The notes beneath the pieces are model-generated. The model was not told the DNA's origin and did no database searches. It was given only the letters and a program-made list of their open reading frames with translations. From assembly GCF_000425345.1 (NCBI RefSeq), contig NZ_AUDG01000019.1, positions 1 to 64,000 of the forward strand: a stretch of 64,000 nt of DNA, in the 5' to 3' direction. Positions within the stretch are counted from its first letter, which is position 1. Each line of letters starts with the position of its first letter. The translations under genes and the position numbers were made by a program. Origin of the DNA: Rheinheimera baltica DSM 14885. GTDB taxonomy: Bacteria; Pseudomonadota; Gammaproteobacteria; Enterobacterales; Alteromonadaceae. Positions 1 through 8,621 of this stretch are shown piece after piece.

Positions 1-137
1 AAGCGAATTATCCATGTTGACTGGTATTAAGGGCGTGTTTTACACGAGTGAATATATAACTGAAGAGCCGGATGCGGTAATTCCGCACGTCCGGATCTGT
101 GTGGGGGCGGCTCAGTAATGGGTCGTTCTACCACGAT
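1..137 (+). mobile_element. 3' end of a group II intron (domains V and VI) inserted in cydC
   Basis: Positions 65-97 fold as a canonical group II intron domain V. The lower stem pairs 65-72 (GAGCCGGA, with the AGC triad at 66-68) with 90-97; the upper stem pairs 73-77 with 83-87 around a TAATT loop; a two-base bulge (CG, 88-89) lies on the 3' side. Positions 101-134 fold as domain VI, with GTGG at 101-104 pairing CCAC at 131-134 and a bulged A at 130. That A lies 8 nt from a predicted intron end at 137 (...ACGAT). The sequence after 137 is the cydC reading frame on the other strand, so the intron lies antisense to cydC. The rest of the intron, with any reverse transcriptase gene, is outside the window. 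The exact 3' boundary is inferred. Confidence 0.85.
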
Positions 138-1645
138 TCCAGCCCGGCAAAGGGTTCATCCAACATTAACACTGGCCGCTCTGTTAACAGTAAACGAGCT
201 AGCGCAACGCGCCGTGCTTGCCCGCCAGATATTGCTGCACCATATTCGCCCAACACGGTGTTAAGGCCGTCAGGCTGGTGTTTAGCCCAATCGGCCAGAG
301 CAACATCGGCGAGAACTTGCCAAAGTATTTCATCACTGGCGTCGGGTGCGGCTAAACGCAGATTTTGCGCTAATGTTAAGTCAAAAATATCCAGCTGTTG
401 CGGCAAGTAACCTAACGTCTGCTCCAGTTGCCAGTGATTAAACGGCTGGTTGTTCAACTCGAGTGTTCCGCTATAGGCCAGCTGATTTGCCAGGGCTTGT
501 AGTAAGGTAGTTTTACCTGCGCCAGACGGGCCACTAATGAGAAGCACATCACCACTTTGTAATGAAAAGCTAATATTGTCCGGGCCATATAAAGCGTTAC
601 TCTGGCGGGCGAAAAGCTGGGAAACGTTAAGCTGAAAAGGGCCTGTAGGCACTGGTTTTTCGCTATTGTCGGCGAGTGCAGTACCCGGTATTTGGTTAAG
701 CCGGTCTCGCGCTGACATGCTAAGCCCAAGGGCAATAAAACTGTGGCACAGTGGCATCAAGACTTCATGTAAAGCCCACAATGCCAACACTGCTGCTAGC
801 AGTAACGGCACACTGAGCATTGTGTCGTTTACTAACGCAGTGCCTTGCCATAATAGCGCTAACAGACTTATAGCCAATAACCATTGCTGTATTAATCCAC
901 TGCGGCTGGCTAATTGTTGCTGACGTATTTGCAATGTCAGATAGGCGCTATCCTCGGTGCTAAATTGTTGTGTTTTGTCGCACCAGCGCTGCCAAAGCAG
1001 CAGTGCGGTAAGCATAGACAGTGGCTCTAGTAACATTGTACGGCGCTTTGCTGCGGCAGCGGTGTCTTGTTTTGCCAGTATTATACCGCTTCGCAGTGTG
1101 ATAAGCGGAACAGCCAAAGCTAATAGCAGTGGCACGCTGGCGCTAATAAACAGTGCGGGTGTTAACCAGTACCAAAATAATAAAACGAACGCCAATAAGC
1201 TGCAGGCCCAAAACCAGGGTGCGATAACTTTTAATGGAAATTGATCAAGCAAGTCTATGTCCGTTACCAGACGCTGCAGGGTATCGCCAGAGTGGCGCTG
1301 GTTTGCGCGGCTGTTGGCTAGCGCAGTAAAGCGATTGACACGTAAGTCTTTAAGTAAGCCAAGCGCAGCATAGTGTGATGTTAATCGTTCGGCGTAGCGG
1401 CCTGCAGTGCGGCCAATGGCGCATAAACGAATAATGGCCGCTGGACGAAAATAATCAAATCCGACGGCACTGATACTGGCCAAGCCAGCTAAAGCTGCCG
1501 CACTAATAAACCAGCCTGACAATGTCAGCAACGTGACTGCCGCCAGTAGGGTAATACTCCCCAGTAGCAGGGCGAGAAGCCAGGCATTGCGGCGGCTGTG
1601 TAGTAGCGTGCGCAGCTGGATCTGCTGCCGATGTCTCTCAGGCAT
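128..1645 (-). CDS. cydC: CydC, thiol/heme ABC exporter subunit, 3' end interrupted by intron
   Basis: One half of the CydDC heterodimeric inner-membrane ABC exporter (cysteine, glutathione) needed to assemble cytochrome bd. The 505-residue frame has an N-terminal six-helix membrane domain, then a nucleotide-binding domain with Walker A at residues 372-379 (GPSGAGKT), signature SGGQ at 473-476 and Walker B LMLDEP at 493-498. The frame stops right after (ending GLESW), and its stop codon lies inside the intron. About 60-70 residues usual for the family are missing, including the H-loop. Because the intron lies antisense, splicing cannot repair the cydC message. The start overlaps the end of cydD by 8 bp, implying translational coupling. 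The remaining 3' part may lie beyond the left edge. Confidence 0.9.
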   Translation of the reverse strand: MPERHRQQIQLRTLLHSRRNAWLLALLLGSITLLAAVTLLTLSGWFISAAALAGLASISAVGFDYFRPAAIIRLCAIGRTAGRYAERLTSHYAALGLLKDLRVNRFTALANSRANQRHSGDTLQRLVTDIDLLDQFPLKVIAPWFWACSLLAFVLLFWYWLTPALFISASVPLLLALAVPLITLRSGIILAKQDTAAAAKRRTMLLEPLSMLTALLLWQRWCDKTQQFSTEDSAYLTLQIRQQQLASRSGLIQQWLLAISLLALLWQGTALVNDTMLSVPLLLAAVLALWALHEVLMPLCHSFIALGLSMSARDRLNQIPGTALADNSEKPVPTGPFQLNVSQLFARQSNALYGPDNISFSLQSGDVLLISGPSGAGKTTLLQALANQLAYSGTLELNNQPFNHWQLEQTLGYLPQQLDIFDLTLAQNLRLAAPDASDEILWQVLADVALADWAKHQPDGLNTVLGEYGAAISGGQARRVALARLLLTERPVLMLDEPFAGLESW

Positions 1646-3377
1646 TGGCGGTATATCCTTGGCTTATGTTGTCGGTATCGTTAAGGGTTACCACTCTATC
1701 TACCCAATTAAGCCCGGATAACGTGTGACTGATAATAATCACTGTTTTACCCCTGCTCAATTGGCCTATAAGTTGGTACAAACGATAGGCTGTTGCGTCA
1801 TCAAGGTGCGCGCAAGGTTCGTCCAATAACCAAAGTTTGGCATCACGCAGCAGCAGTTGTGCCAGTGCTAATCGTTGTAACTGGCCACCGGATAAGCCCA
1901 GGCCGCGCTCGCCTAGCAGGGTGTTCAGTCCAAGTGGAAGTTGTTGTATCAGTTGCAATAACTCAACCTGCTGCAATACGTCTAGCAATTGCTGCTCAGT
2001 TGCCTCGGGGGCTGCCAGACGCAAATTTTCGGCAATGCTGGTCGCAGCTATCGGGCTATGTTGTGCCAGATAGGCTAACTGTTGCTGCCAGTGATCCCGA
2101 TGCATCTCGCCTAAGGGAGTGTTGTTAATAAGTATATCGCCTTTAAAAGGCACAAAGCCCAACAGCGCTTGCAACATCGAAGATTTACCGCTGCCACTGT
2201 AACCTTGCAGTGCAATACGCTCAGCACGGTTAAGGTGTATATCAACCGGCGCCAGCCGCTCGCGGCCATTCGTGGTTAAAATGTGTAGCTGGCGCATGCA
2301 GATGGCGGGGGGCTGATTTAGGGTTATTTTGTTTAAACCTTGATGATGCCAGGCATGGTGTTGCAGTATTGGGGTTAGCTCCTCCAGTGCCGCTTCAGCC
2401 TGTGCTTTAGCATGGTAATCGCTACCCAGCTGGCGCAGCGGTGCATAAAATTCTGGCGCCAACAACAAAATAAATAAGGCACCCTGATAAGGCACCGGTA
2501 TTACACCTTTAGCCCAGGGTAAAATGCCCAACAGCCCCAGGCCTAAATACAGTGCCAGTAATGCAATTGCCAATGCTGAAAAAAACTCCAGTACGGCACT
2601 GGATAAAAAGGCCAGTTTTAACACGCCCATACTACTGTCTCGATAACGCTGTGCTGCATTGGCGATCGACTGCGTGGCGCGATCCGTTGCTTGTAGCTGC
2701 TGCAGGGTGTTGATGCCGCGAACTAAATCCAGAAAGCGACCGCTCATACGGGCAAGTTGGCGAAACTGCTTCCTGCTGGCTTCAGCCGCGGCATTGCCCA
2801 GTAGTACCATAAACACCGGCACCAAGGGTGCGGTAAGTAATAAAATAATGCCGGCGAGTGTGCTGTAGTAAAAGGTTGCGGCTACCAACAATAATGGTGT
2901 AATCACCACCAGGTAACGCTGCACATAGTAACGGCTTATAAAGCCATCCAGTGCATCAACTTGCTCAAGTAACTTACTGCTTAAGTTGCCATCACTGCCA
3001 TACAGGCTTTTACCTGGCCCTGCGCTGGCTAATTTATCCAGCAAGGTGTTACGCAACGCCAGTCGAATATGTTTGCTGGCCTGTAAACTGTATTGTTCCC
3101 GGCCATATTGCAGCAAAGGCCTAAAGAGCAAACATAGCGCTAAAGCAGGCAATATCGCCAACAGTACAGAAGCGCTAAGTGGCTGTGCTTGCTGGCTGGC
3201 CATTAGCCAATCAGCAAACACAACTGACAGCAAATAGCTCTGCAGAATAAACAGCACACTGCTGACAACCGCCAGCGACAGTGCAATACGCAGTCGTCGT
3301 TGCTGTGGCCCTAGCAGCCGGTTTAGCTGTTGAGCTGCCGTTACCGCTTTAGTCAGTTTGGGTGTCCTCGCCTTCAT
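1638..3377 (-). CDS. cydD: CydD, thiol/heme ABC exporter subunit
   Basis: Partner of CydC in the cysteine/glutathione exporter that supports cytochrome bd maturation and periplasmic redox balance. The 579-residue protein, of normal family length, starts with a six-helix transmembrane domain followed by an ATPase domain with Walker A GYSGSGKSS, signature LSGGQLQR, Walker B LWLLDEP and H-loop ISHT. All key ATPase motifs are intact, in contrast to the cut cydC partner. Its start lies inside the 3' end of cydX and its end overlaps cydC, so the order cydA-cydB-cydX-cydD-cydC is a single minus-strand operon. Confidence 0.95.
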   Translation of the reverse strand: MKARTPKLTKAVTAAQQLNRLLGPQQRRLRIALSLAVVSSVLFILQSYLLSVVFADWLMASQQAQPLSASVLLAILPALALCLLFRPLLQYGREQYSLQASKHIRLALRNTLLDKLASAGPGKSLYGSDGNLSSKLLEQVDALDGFISRYYVQRYLVVITPLLLVAATFYYSTLAGIILLLTAPLVPVFMVLLGNAAAEASRKQFRQLARMSGRFLDLVRGINTLQQLQATDRATQSIANAAQRYRDSSMGVLKLAFLSSAVLEFFSALAIALLALYLGLGLLGILPWAKGVIPVPYQGALFILLLAPEFYAPLRQLGSDYHAKAQAEAALEELTPILQHHAWHHQGLNKITLNQPPAICMRQLHILTTNGRERLAPVDIHLNRAERIALQGYSGSGKSSMLQALLGFVPFKGDILINNTPLGEMHRDHWQQQLAYLAQHSPIAATSIAENLRLAAPEATEQQLLDVLQQVELLQLIQQLPLGLNTLLGERGLGLSGGQLQRLALAQLLLRDAKLWLLDEPCAHLDDATAYRLYQLIGQLSRGKTVIIISHTLSGLNWVDRVVTLNDTDNISQGYTANA

Positions 3378-3462
3378 AGCCTTTTAATTCCAGCCACATG
3401 GCATTGATGATGCCAAAAGAACAGGCCAGTAATACCCCTAAAATCCAGGCAAAATACCACAT
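3349..3462 (-). CDS. cydX: CydX, small subunit of cytochrome bd oxidase
   Basis: A 37-residue, single-helix membrane protein beginning MWYFAWILG and ending GEDTQTD. CydX/YbgT proteins are short subunits that stabilise the haem site of cytochrome bd-I. This one has the usual MWYF start, one hydrophobic helix and an acidic C-terminus. A good ribosome binding site (AGGAG) lies just upstream of the ATG. It sits directly after cydB, and its last 29 bases overlap the start of cydD in another frame. Confidence 0.92.
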   Translation of the reverse strand: MWYFAWILGVLLACSFGIINAMWLELKGYEGEDTQTD

Positions 3463-3479
3463 AGAGTGCTCCTGATTAA

Positions 3480-4616
3480 TTAATACAATGAATGGCTGTT
3501 ATCACGAATATGCTGCTCGTTTAATCTGCCTCGCATGACAAAGTAGCTCCATGCCGTGTAGGCCAGAATAAGCGGTACAAAGATGCACGCTACAACGAAC
3601 ATGATCATCAACGTAGACTCACTGGCAGTCGCATCCCACATAGTTAGACTGTGTGCCGGATGGCTGCTTGAAGGCATAACAAACGGAAACATACTTACGC
3701 CCACAGTCAGGATAACCATTGCCAGTGCCAGCGCAGAGCTAACAAACGCTAATATATGGCGGCGGCTTTTGCTGGCCAGCGCGCAAATTAAGAAGCCAGT
3801 AACGCCTAGTGCCGGTATTAGCCACAGCAGCGGCCATTTAGCATAGTTGGCAAACCAGGCACCGCTGGCAATGGCGACGGTTTTTTCTGTTGTGCGGTTT
3901 CCGCCGTTGGTATCTATCATACTGGTAACGCTGTAGCCATCAATGGCGCTATATAGCCAGACACCGGCCAATACAAAAAGTGCGGCACATACTAATGCTA
4001 GTATCGACGACAGTTTTTCACTGCGGGCTTTAAGTTCGCCTTCAGTCTTTAGTTGCAGATAGGTGGCGCCATGGTTAACGATCATCAGTAGGCTTAACAC
4101 GCCGGCCAGTAAAGCAAAGGGGTTAAGCAATGCCCAAAAGCTGCCGGTGTAATGTAGGCGCAGAATGTCGTCAAAATAAAATGGTACGCCTTGTAGCAAG
4201 TTACCAAACGCCACACCAAAAATAACTGCCGGAACTGCAGAGCCTGCAGTTAATGCCCAGTCCCAGCGACTGCGCCATTGCTCGGTATCAATTTTAGCGC
4301 GGTATTCAAAGCCGATAGGGCGTAAAAATAGCGCAAATAGCGTTAGCATTAAGGCGATATAAAACCCACTGAATGAGGCCGCATACACCGTAGGCCAGGC
4401 GGCAAAGAGTGCCCCACCTGCGGTAATCAGCCAAACCTGATTACCGTCCCAGTGCGGTGCAATAGCGTTAATCATTACCCGGCGTTCGTCGTTGCTATTG
4501 CCGAGTACTTTTAGTAGCGCAGCAACACCCATATCAAAGCCATCGGTTACCACAAAACCAATGAGTAATACGCCAATTAATAACCACCAGATAAATCGCA
4601 GTGCTTCGTAATCCAT
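3480..4616 (-). CDS. cydB: Cytochrome bd ubiquinol oxidase subunit II
   Basis: Subunit II of the high-affinity quinol oxidase in the inner membrane. It is structurally related to CydA and forms the scaffold of the heterodimer. The 378-residue protein has about eight to nine hydrophobic helices and the family start motif FIWWLLIGVLLIGFVVTDGF, followed by HWDGNQVW, a conserved CydB stretch. Length matches the E. coli protein. The start codon is one base after the cydA stop. The operon partners cydA, cydX and the CydDC assembly transporter surround it. Confidence 0.97.
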   Translation of the reverse strand: MDYEALRFIWWLLIGVLLIGFVVTDGFDMGVAALLKVLGNSNDERRVMINAIAPHWDGNQVWLITAGGALFAAWPTVYAASFSGFYIALMLTLFALFLRPIGFEYRAKIDTEQWRSRWDWALTAGSAVPAVIFGVAFGNLLQGVPFYFDDILRLHYTGSFWALLNPFALLAGVLSLLMIVNHGATYLQLKTEGELKARSEKLSSILALVCAALFVLAGVWLYSAIDGYSVTSMIDTNGGNRTTEKTVAIASGAWFANYAKWPLLWLIPALGVTGFLICALASKSRRHILAFVSSALALAMVILTVGVSMFPFVMPSSSHPAHSLTMWDATASESTLMIMFVVACIFVPLILAYTAWSYFVMRGRLNEQHIRDNSHSLY

Positions 4617-4617
4617 G

Positions 4618-6174
4618 TTATGCCTCCTTCGCTACTGGGCTTTCTAAGTCATATTTACCGGTATGCAAGGCGGAAGGCCCAATTTTGGCATACTTGGTCA
4701 TTAACCACATTTCGATAATGACAAACACTGTATACAGCACCGCTATGGTGGCCAAACTAAACCAAATATCGCTGACACTAAGCTGAGATACCGCCATATG
4801 GGTGGGTAAAATTTCACCAATAGCCCAGGGCTGACGACCGTATTCGGCGACAAACCAACCGGCTTCACAGGCAATCCAAGGCAAAGGTAGGCTAAATATG
4901 GCAAATTTGAGTAACCATTTCGGCTTGTCGACGGTACGCTTGGCGCTATGCCAAAAGGCGAATGCAAACAGCAGTAACATTGATACACCGCAGGCGACCA
5001 TAATGCGGAAACTCCAAAATAATGGCCACACTTTAGGTACTGAGGCATCTACAGCCAGTGCAATCTGTTCGGCCGTGGCATTGGCAACATCATCGGTATA
5101 AGCGGTAAGTAACATACCGTAACCTAAATCATCGCTAACTGCGTTAAAGCGAGCCACTGTAGCGGCTGACTTGTCACCAGCGCGGTATTGCTTCATTAAT
5201 ACGTAAGCTTCCTGGCCGCGAATAATGCGCTGCAGATGCTGGGCTTTTAGCTCTGTTAGCCCAGGCACTTCTTCGTCTAGTGAACGGGTAGCAATAAGCC
5301 CAAGCACAGCGGGTATTTTTAATGCGAAGTCGGTTGTTTGTGTTTCTGCATTTGGTAAGCCAAACACGGTAAAAGCGGCAGGAGCCGGATGGGTGTTCCA
5401 TTCTGCTTCTACGGCAGCCAATTTTACTTTTTGCACATCACCTAGCTCGTAACCAGACTCATCACCCAGCACAATTACCGACAGCGCACTGGCTAAACCA
5501 AAAGCTGAAGCAATAGCGAAACTGCGTCTGGCAAAGGCTAAATCACGGCCTTTTAGTAAATACCAGCTGGAAATTGCCAGCACAAAAACGGCGCCGGTAA
5601 CATAGCCTGCCGATACGGTATGAACAAACTTAACCTGAGCTACCGGATTAAATATTACCTCGCTGAAGCTGGTGAGCTCCATGCGCATAGTATCGATGTT
5701 AAAGACGGAACCTACCGGGTGCTGCATCCAGCCATTAGCAACCAGGATCCACAATGCCGACAAGTTGGTGCCTAGTGCCATCAGCCAGGTAACGGCCAGG
5801 TGTTTCTCTTTACTTAGGCGATCCCAGCCAAAAAAGAATAACCCAATCAGCGTAGATTCAAGGAAGAACGCCATCAGGGCTTCTATGGCTAGTGGTGCAC
5901 CAAAAATATCGCCAACATAGTGCGAATAGTAGGACCAGTTCGTACCAAACTGAAACTCCATCGCAATACCGGTGGTAACCCCTAGCGCAAAGTTTATACC
6001 AAACAATTTACCCCAAAACTTAGTCATATCGCGATAGATGGTTTTACCAGTCATAACATAGACTGACTCCATTATTGCCAGTAAAAATGTCATGCCAAGG
6101 GTTAAAGGGACAAACAAAAAGTGGATCATTGCCGTAAAGGCAAACTGAAGTCGGGACAGGTCTACAATATCCAT
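4618..6174 (-). CDS. cydA: Cytochrome bd ubiquinol oxidase subunit I
   Basis: Catalytic subunit of cytochrome bd, carrying haems b558, b595 and d; it oxidises quinol and reduces oxygen to water. The 518-residue product starts [11 protein letters not shown] and has the haem-ligand histidine in AMIHFLFV, the [14 protein letters not shown] stretch and the diagnostic [14 protein letters not shown] motif. Its Q-loop is long, as in the E. coli-type bd-I enzymes, and the sequence is close to E. coli CydA throughout. A longer frame begins 12 codons earlier, but the ATG at 6174 is preceded by a GGAG ribosome binding site and matches the family start. It is the first gene of the cyd operon. Confidence 0.97.
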   Translation of the reverse strand: MDIVDLSRLQFAFTAMIHFLFVPLTLGMTFLLAIMESVYVMTGKTIYRDMTKFWGKLFGINFALGVTTGIAMEFQFGTNWSYYSHYVGDIFGAPLAIEALMAFFLESTLIGLFFFGWDRLSKEKHLAVTWLMALGTNLSALWILVANGWMQHPVGSVFNIDTMRMELTSFSEVIFNPVAQVKFVHTVSAGYVTGAVFVLAISSWYLLKGRDLAFARRSFAIASAFGLASALSVIVLGDESGYELGDVQKVKLAAVEAEWNTHPAPAAFTVFGLPNAETQTTDFALKIPAVLGLIATRSLDEEVPGLTELKAQHLQRIIRGQEAYVLMKQYRAGDKSAATVARFNAVSDDLGYGMLLTAYTDDVANATAEQIALAVDASVPKVWPLFWSFRIMVACGVSMLLLFAFAFWHSAKRTVDKPKWLLKFAIFSLPLPWIACEAGWFVAEYGRQPWAIGEILPTHMAVSQLSVSDIWFSLATIAVLYTVFVIIEMWLMTKYAKIGPSALHTGKYDLESPVAKEA

Positions 6175-6258
6175 CTGCTTACTCCGCAAGCGCAGGTTAA
6201 AAAGGAGCACTGCAGCTACAAAGGTAGTACAGTCTGGCCACTATACTTGCATCGATGG

Positions 6259-6276
6259 CCAGCGCTTATGCGCTGG
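6259..6276. other. Inverted repeat between the regulator gene and cydA
   Basis: A perfect 7-bp inverted repeat, CCAGCGC (6259-6265) and GCGCTGG (6270-6276) with loop TTAT, lies between the stop of the RpiR-type gene and the start of cydA. It lacks a T-run on either strand, so it is not a standard terminator. It could be a leader hairpin or protein site in the cydA upstream region. No convincing FNR or ArcA box was recognised by eye. Confidence 0.4.
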
Positions 6277-6316
6277 ATCAAGTTTCTGTTTAGATATATT
6301 AGTAAAGTTGAATGCG

Positions 6317-7177
6317 TTAGCGTTTGCGGGCTAGGAAGGTATCAACCGCTTGATTGGAGGCAGCAAGTTTTTTGCGGCCTTGTGGGCAGGTTTGTGTCAG
6401 TAAAATAAACAGGGTGTCTATTACTAATTCTTGTGCGTTTCGCGCCAGGATTGATGACAAGCGCGCAGAGCTCTCATCGGCAACGGTAAATAAATTTAGG
6501 CTGGCCAGTTTAGCCACACTGTTGCCGCCAAATGCAGTAATACTGATAATTTTAACGCCGTTGGCTGCAGCTTGTTCGGTAATTTTTACGCTATCAGGCG
6601 TTTCGCCAGATTCACTTAATACCACTAAAACATCGTCACTGGTGTAATTGGCAATATTGGCCAGCTGGACATGGGTATCGGTTTCTGCCAGAGCGGCGGT
6701 ACCTAACTTTTGCAGCTTGTATGATAAGTCTTTTGCCACCAGTGCAGAGCCACCTTTGCCACACAGCAGCACGCGTTTTGCGTTACGCAGCAACATTGCA
6801 GCCTGCTCAAAACTGGTTTGTGAGTTAATGGCGAAGGTTTTTTGCAGCACATTAATTTTGCTGGCCAGTAATTTTTGGCTCATGGTGCTAAAGGTATCGT
6901 CCAGTGAAATTTCACCGTGCAGTTTATCTGTACTGGACGCAGGTGTTTGATGATGCAAGCTGTCACTGATAGCAAATTTAAAATCGGGGTAGCCTTTGTA
7001 GCCTAACTTCTGAGTAAAACGCACCACACTGGCCTGACTAATGCCTACAGCTTTGGCCAACATCTGTGATGGCATATCACGGATATGATCTGGATTCGCC
7101 AGAATATATTCTGCAAGCTGCTGTTCAGCGCGCGGAAATTTATCGCGTAGGGCGGCAATTTTATCAAGTACAGACAT
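6317..7177 (-). CDS. MurR/RpiR-family transcriptional regulator
   Basis: A 286-residue regulator with an N-terminal RpiR-type helix-turn-helix (about residues 1-75, including AKAVGISQASVVRFTQKLGY) and a C-terminal SIS sugar-phosphate-binding domain (about 120-260, with LLCGKGGSALVAKDLSYKL and VVLSESGETPDSV). In this family the SIS domain senses phosphosugars. It is divergent from anmK across a 137-bp gap, which suggests control of anhydro-MurNAc recycling by MurNAc-6-phosphate or a related sugar, as with E. coli MurR; that is inference. HexR was considered, but the helix-turn-helix resembles the MurR side more. Confidence 0.85.
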   Translation of the reverse strand: MSVLDKIAALRDKFPRAEQQLAEYILANPDHIRDMPSQMLAKAVGISQASVVRFTQKLGYKGYPDFKFAISDSLHHQTPASSTDKLHGEISLDDTFSTMSQKLLASKINVLQKTFAINSQTSFEQAAMLLRNAKRVLLCGKGGSALVAKDLSYKLQKLGTAALAETDTHVQLANIANYTSDDVLVVLSESGETPDSVKITEQAAANGVKIISITAFGGNSVAKLASLNLFTVADESSARLSSILARNAQELVIDTLFILLTQTCPQGRKKLAASNQAVDTFLARKR

Positions 7178-7314
7178 CGGATATCCTTTGTGCTATGCGC
7201 AACACCAACTGATTTTGCCAGAGGATGCAGCATTGCAAGGCGTTAATTGGTAATCTACGGCTTATTATACGCATAAATTATTCATTTTTGTCGTCGCATG
7301 CAGAGGAAACCGCT

Positions 7315-8517
7315 ATGCACCACCATATTCAGCAGCTATATAACATAGCGACTAAGCCTGGCCGAAGGGTTATAGGTTTGATGAGCGGTACTTCTCTTGA
7401 TGGCTTGGATGTGGCGCTGTGTGAGCTAACCGGCGCTGGGTTAAATACCGCTATTAAGGTATTGCAGTTTACTACCGTTGATTATAACGCTGACTATAAG
7501 CAGCGGGTAAAGGCGGTATTTTCTAAACGTGAAGTAGACCTGCAGGCTATTACGCTGCTTAACCCGTGGATTGGTATTGAGCATGGTCGGATAATTAACC
7601 AGTGCCTGGCCAAATGGCAGCTAACGGTAAGCGATGTTGATGTTATTGCCAGCCATGGCCAAACAATTTTTCATTGCCCGAAACGCCAGCACAACCTCAT
7701 AGATTACGGTAATGCTACTTTGCAAATTGGCGATGGTGATCATCTGGCGGTTACCACCGGAATTATTACGTTAAGTGATTTTCGCCAGAAACATATTGCC
7801 GCGGGTGGTGAAGGGGCGCCCTTAGCCGTATACGGTGATTATTTGCTGTTTAGTAGTGAGCACGAAAATCGCATTATGCTGAATATTGGCGGCATAGCTA
7901 ACTTCACCTGGTTGCCAAAAACACGAGACGCTGAGGCCGTATTTAGTACGGATATTGGCCCCGGCAATACCATAATGGACGCCTTTATTCAGCAACATTA
8001 CCCTGAGCAATATTTTGATGCAGACGCCAAACTGGCTAAAGCGGGTGTAGTCAGTGAGCCTTTGCTTGAAGCGTTGAAGCAGGATGATTTTTTTGCCCTT
8101 GGTTTTCCTAAAACCACCGGTCCGGAAGTATTTAACCTGGCGTATCTGGCTAAAGCACAGCAACAAAGTGACACAACAAGCCTGAACCCTGCCGATGTGA
8201 TGGCAACCCTTAATCGCTTTTCTGCCGATATGATTATCAGTGCTATTGCGCGCACTACAGCGCAGTTAAATAATTTTGTCATTTATGCCAGCGGCGGCGG
8301 TATTCATAACCCGTTGTTAATGTCACAAATTAAGGCTGCACTGCCTGGCGTGGACATTAAAACAACGGCAGATCTTGGCATAAACCCTGATGCTAAAGAG
8401 GCGGTATTATTTGCTGTACTGGCGAATGAATGTTTGGTGGGGGGCAAGCAACAATTTAGCAATGCCCGTGAAGGCATACCGGGAGTAAGCATGGGGAAAA
8501 TCAGCTTTTCTGATTAA
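7315..8517 (+). CDS. anmK: Anhydro-N-acetylmuramic acid kinase
   Basis: Cytoplasmic kinase of peptidoglycan recycling: it cleaves and phosphorylates 1,6-anhydro-MurNAc to MurNAc-6-phosphate using ATP. The 400-residue product has the family start RVIGLMSGTSLDGLDVALCE, an ATPase-fold sequence VDVIASHGQTIFH, the TDIGPGNTIMDAF motif and YASGGGIHNPLL near the C-terminus. A longer frame starts at 7225, but the ATG at 7315 has a clear GAGGAAA ribosome binding site and fits the family better. The leader to GLMSGTS is slightly longer than in E. coli. The gene is divergent from the RpiR-type regulator. Confidence 0.95.
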   Translation: MHHHIQQLYNIATKPGRRVIGLMSGTSLDGLDVALCELTGAGLNTAIKVLQFTTVDYNADYKQRVKAVFSKREVDLQAITLLNPWIGIEHGRIINQCLAKWQLTVSDVDVIASHGQTIFHCPKRQHNLIDYGNATLQIGDGDHLAVTTGIITLSDFRQKHIAAGGEGAPLAVYGDYLLFSSEHENRIMLNIGGIANFTWLPKTRDAEAVFSTDIGPGNTIMDAFIQQHYPEQYFDADAKLAKAGVVSEPLLEALKQDDFFALGFPKTTGPEVFNLAYLAKAQQQSDTTSLNPADVMATLNRFSADMIISAIARTTAQLNNFVIYASGGGIHNPLLMSQIKAALPGVDIKTTADLGINPDAKEAVLFAVLANECLVGGKQQFSNAREGIPGVSMGKISFSD

Positions 8518-8537
8518 TAGCCGGGAAAAAGGATTCA

Positions 8538-8566
8538 TTGAAAGGAATGTATGAATCTTATACAAT
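8538..8566 (+). promoter_or_regulatory. Sigma-70-type promoter for the choice-of-anchor gene
   Basis: A -35 hexamer TTGAAA (8538-8543) and a -10 hexamer TACAAT (8561-8566) are separated by exactly 17 bp. They lie about 55 bp upstream of the ATG at 8622. Both hexamers match consensus at five of six positions. Seen by eye only. Confidence 0.65.
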
Positions 8567-8581
8567 GACACCGTTGTCATT
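8564..8581. promoter_or_regulatory. Operator-like palindrome overlapping the -10 region
   Basis: AATGACACCGTTGTCATT is a dyad with perfect 7-bp arms (AATGACA/TGTCATT) and a central CG. It begins inside the -10 box and covers the expected transcription start, so a bound repressor would block initiation. The shape (GACA...TGTC arms around CG) resembles LacI-family operators, but no LacI-type gene is in the window. The regulator is therefore unknown. Confidence 0.55.
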
Positions 8582-8621
8582 AGTAGGGCAGCCAACTCAA
8601 AAAACGATTTCAGGAGCAGTA

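Noticed and set aside
6259-6276. Hairpin as a terminator for the RpiR-type gene
   Set aside because: No T-run follows on either strand, so it is listed only as an inverted repeat.
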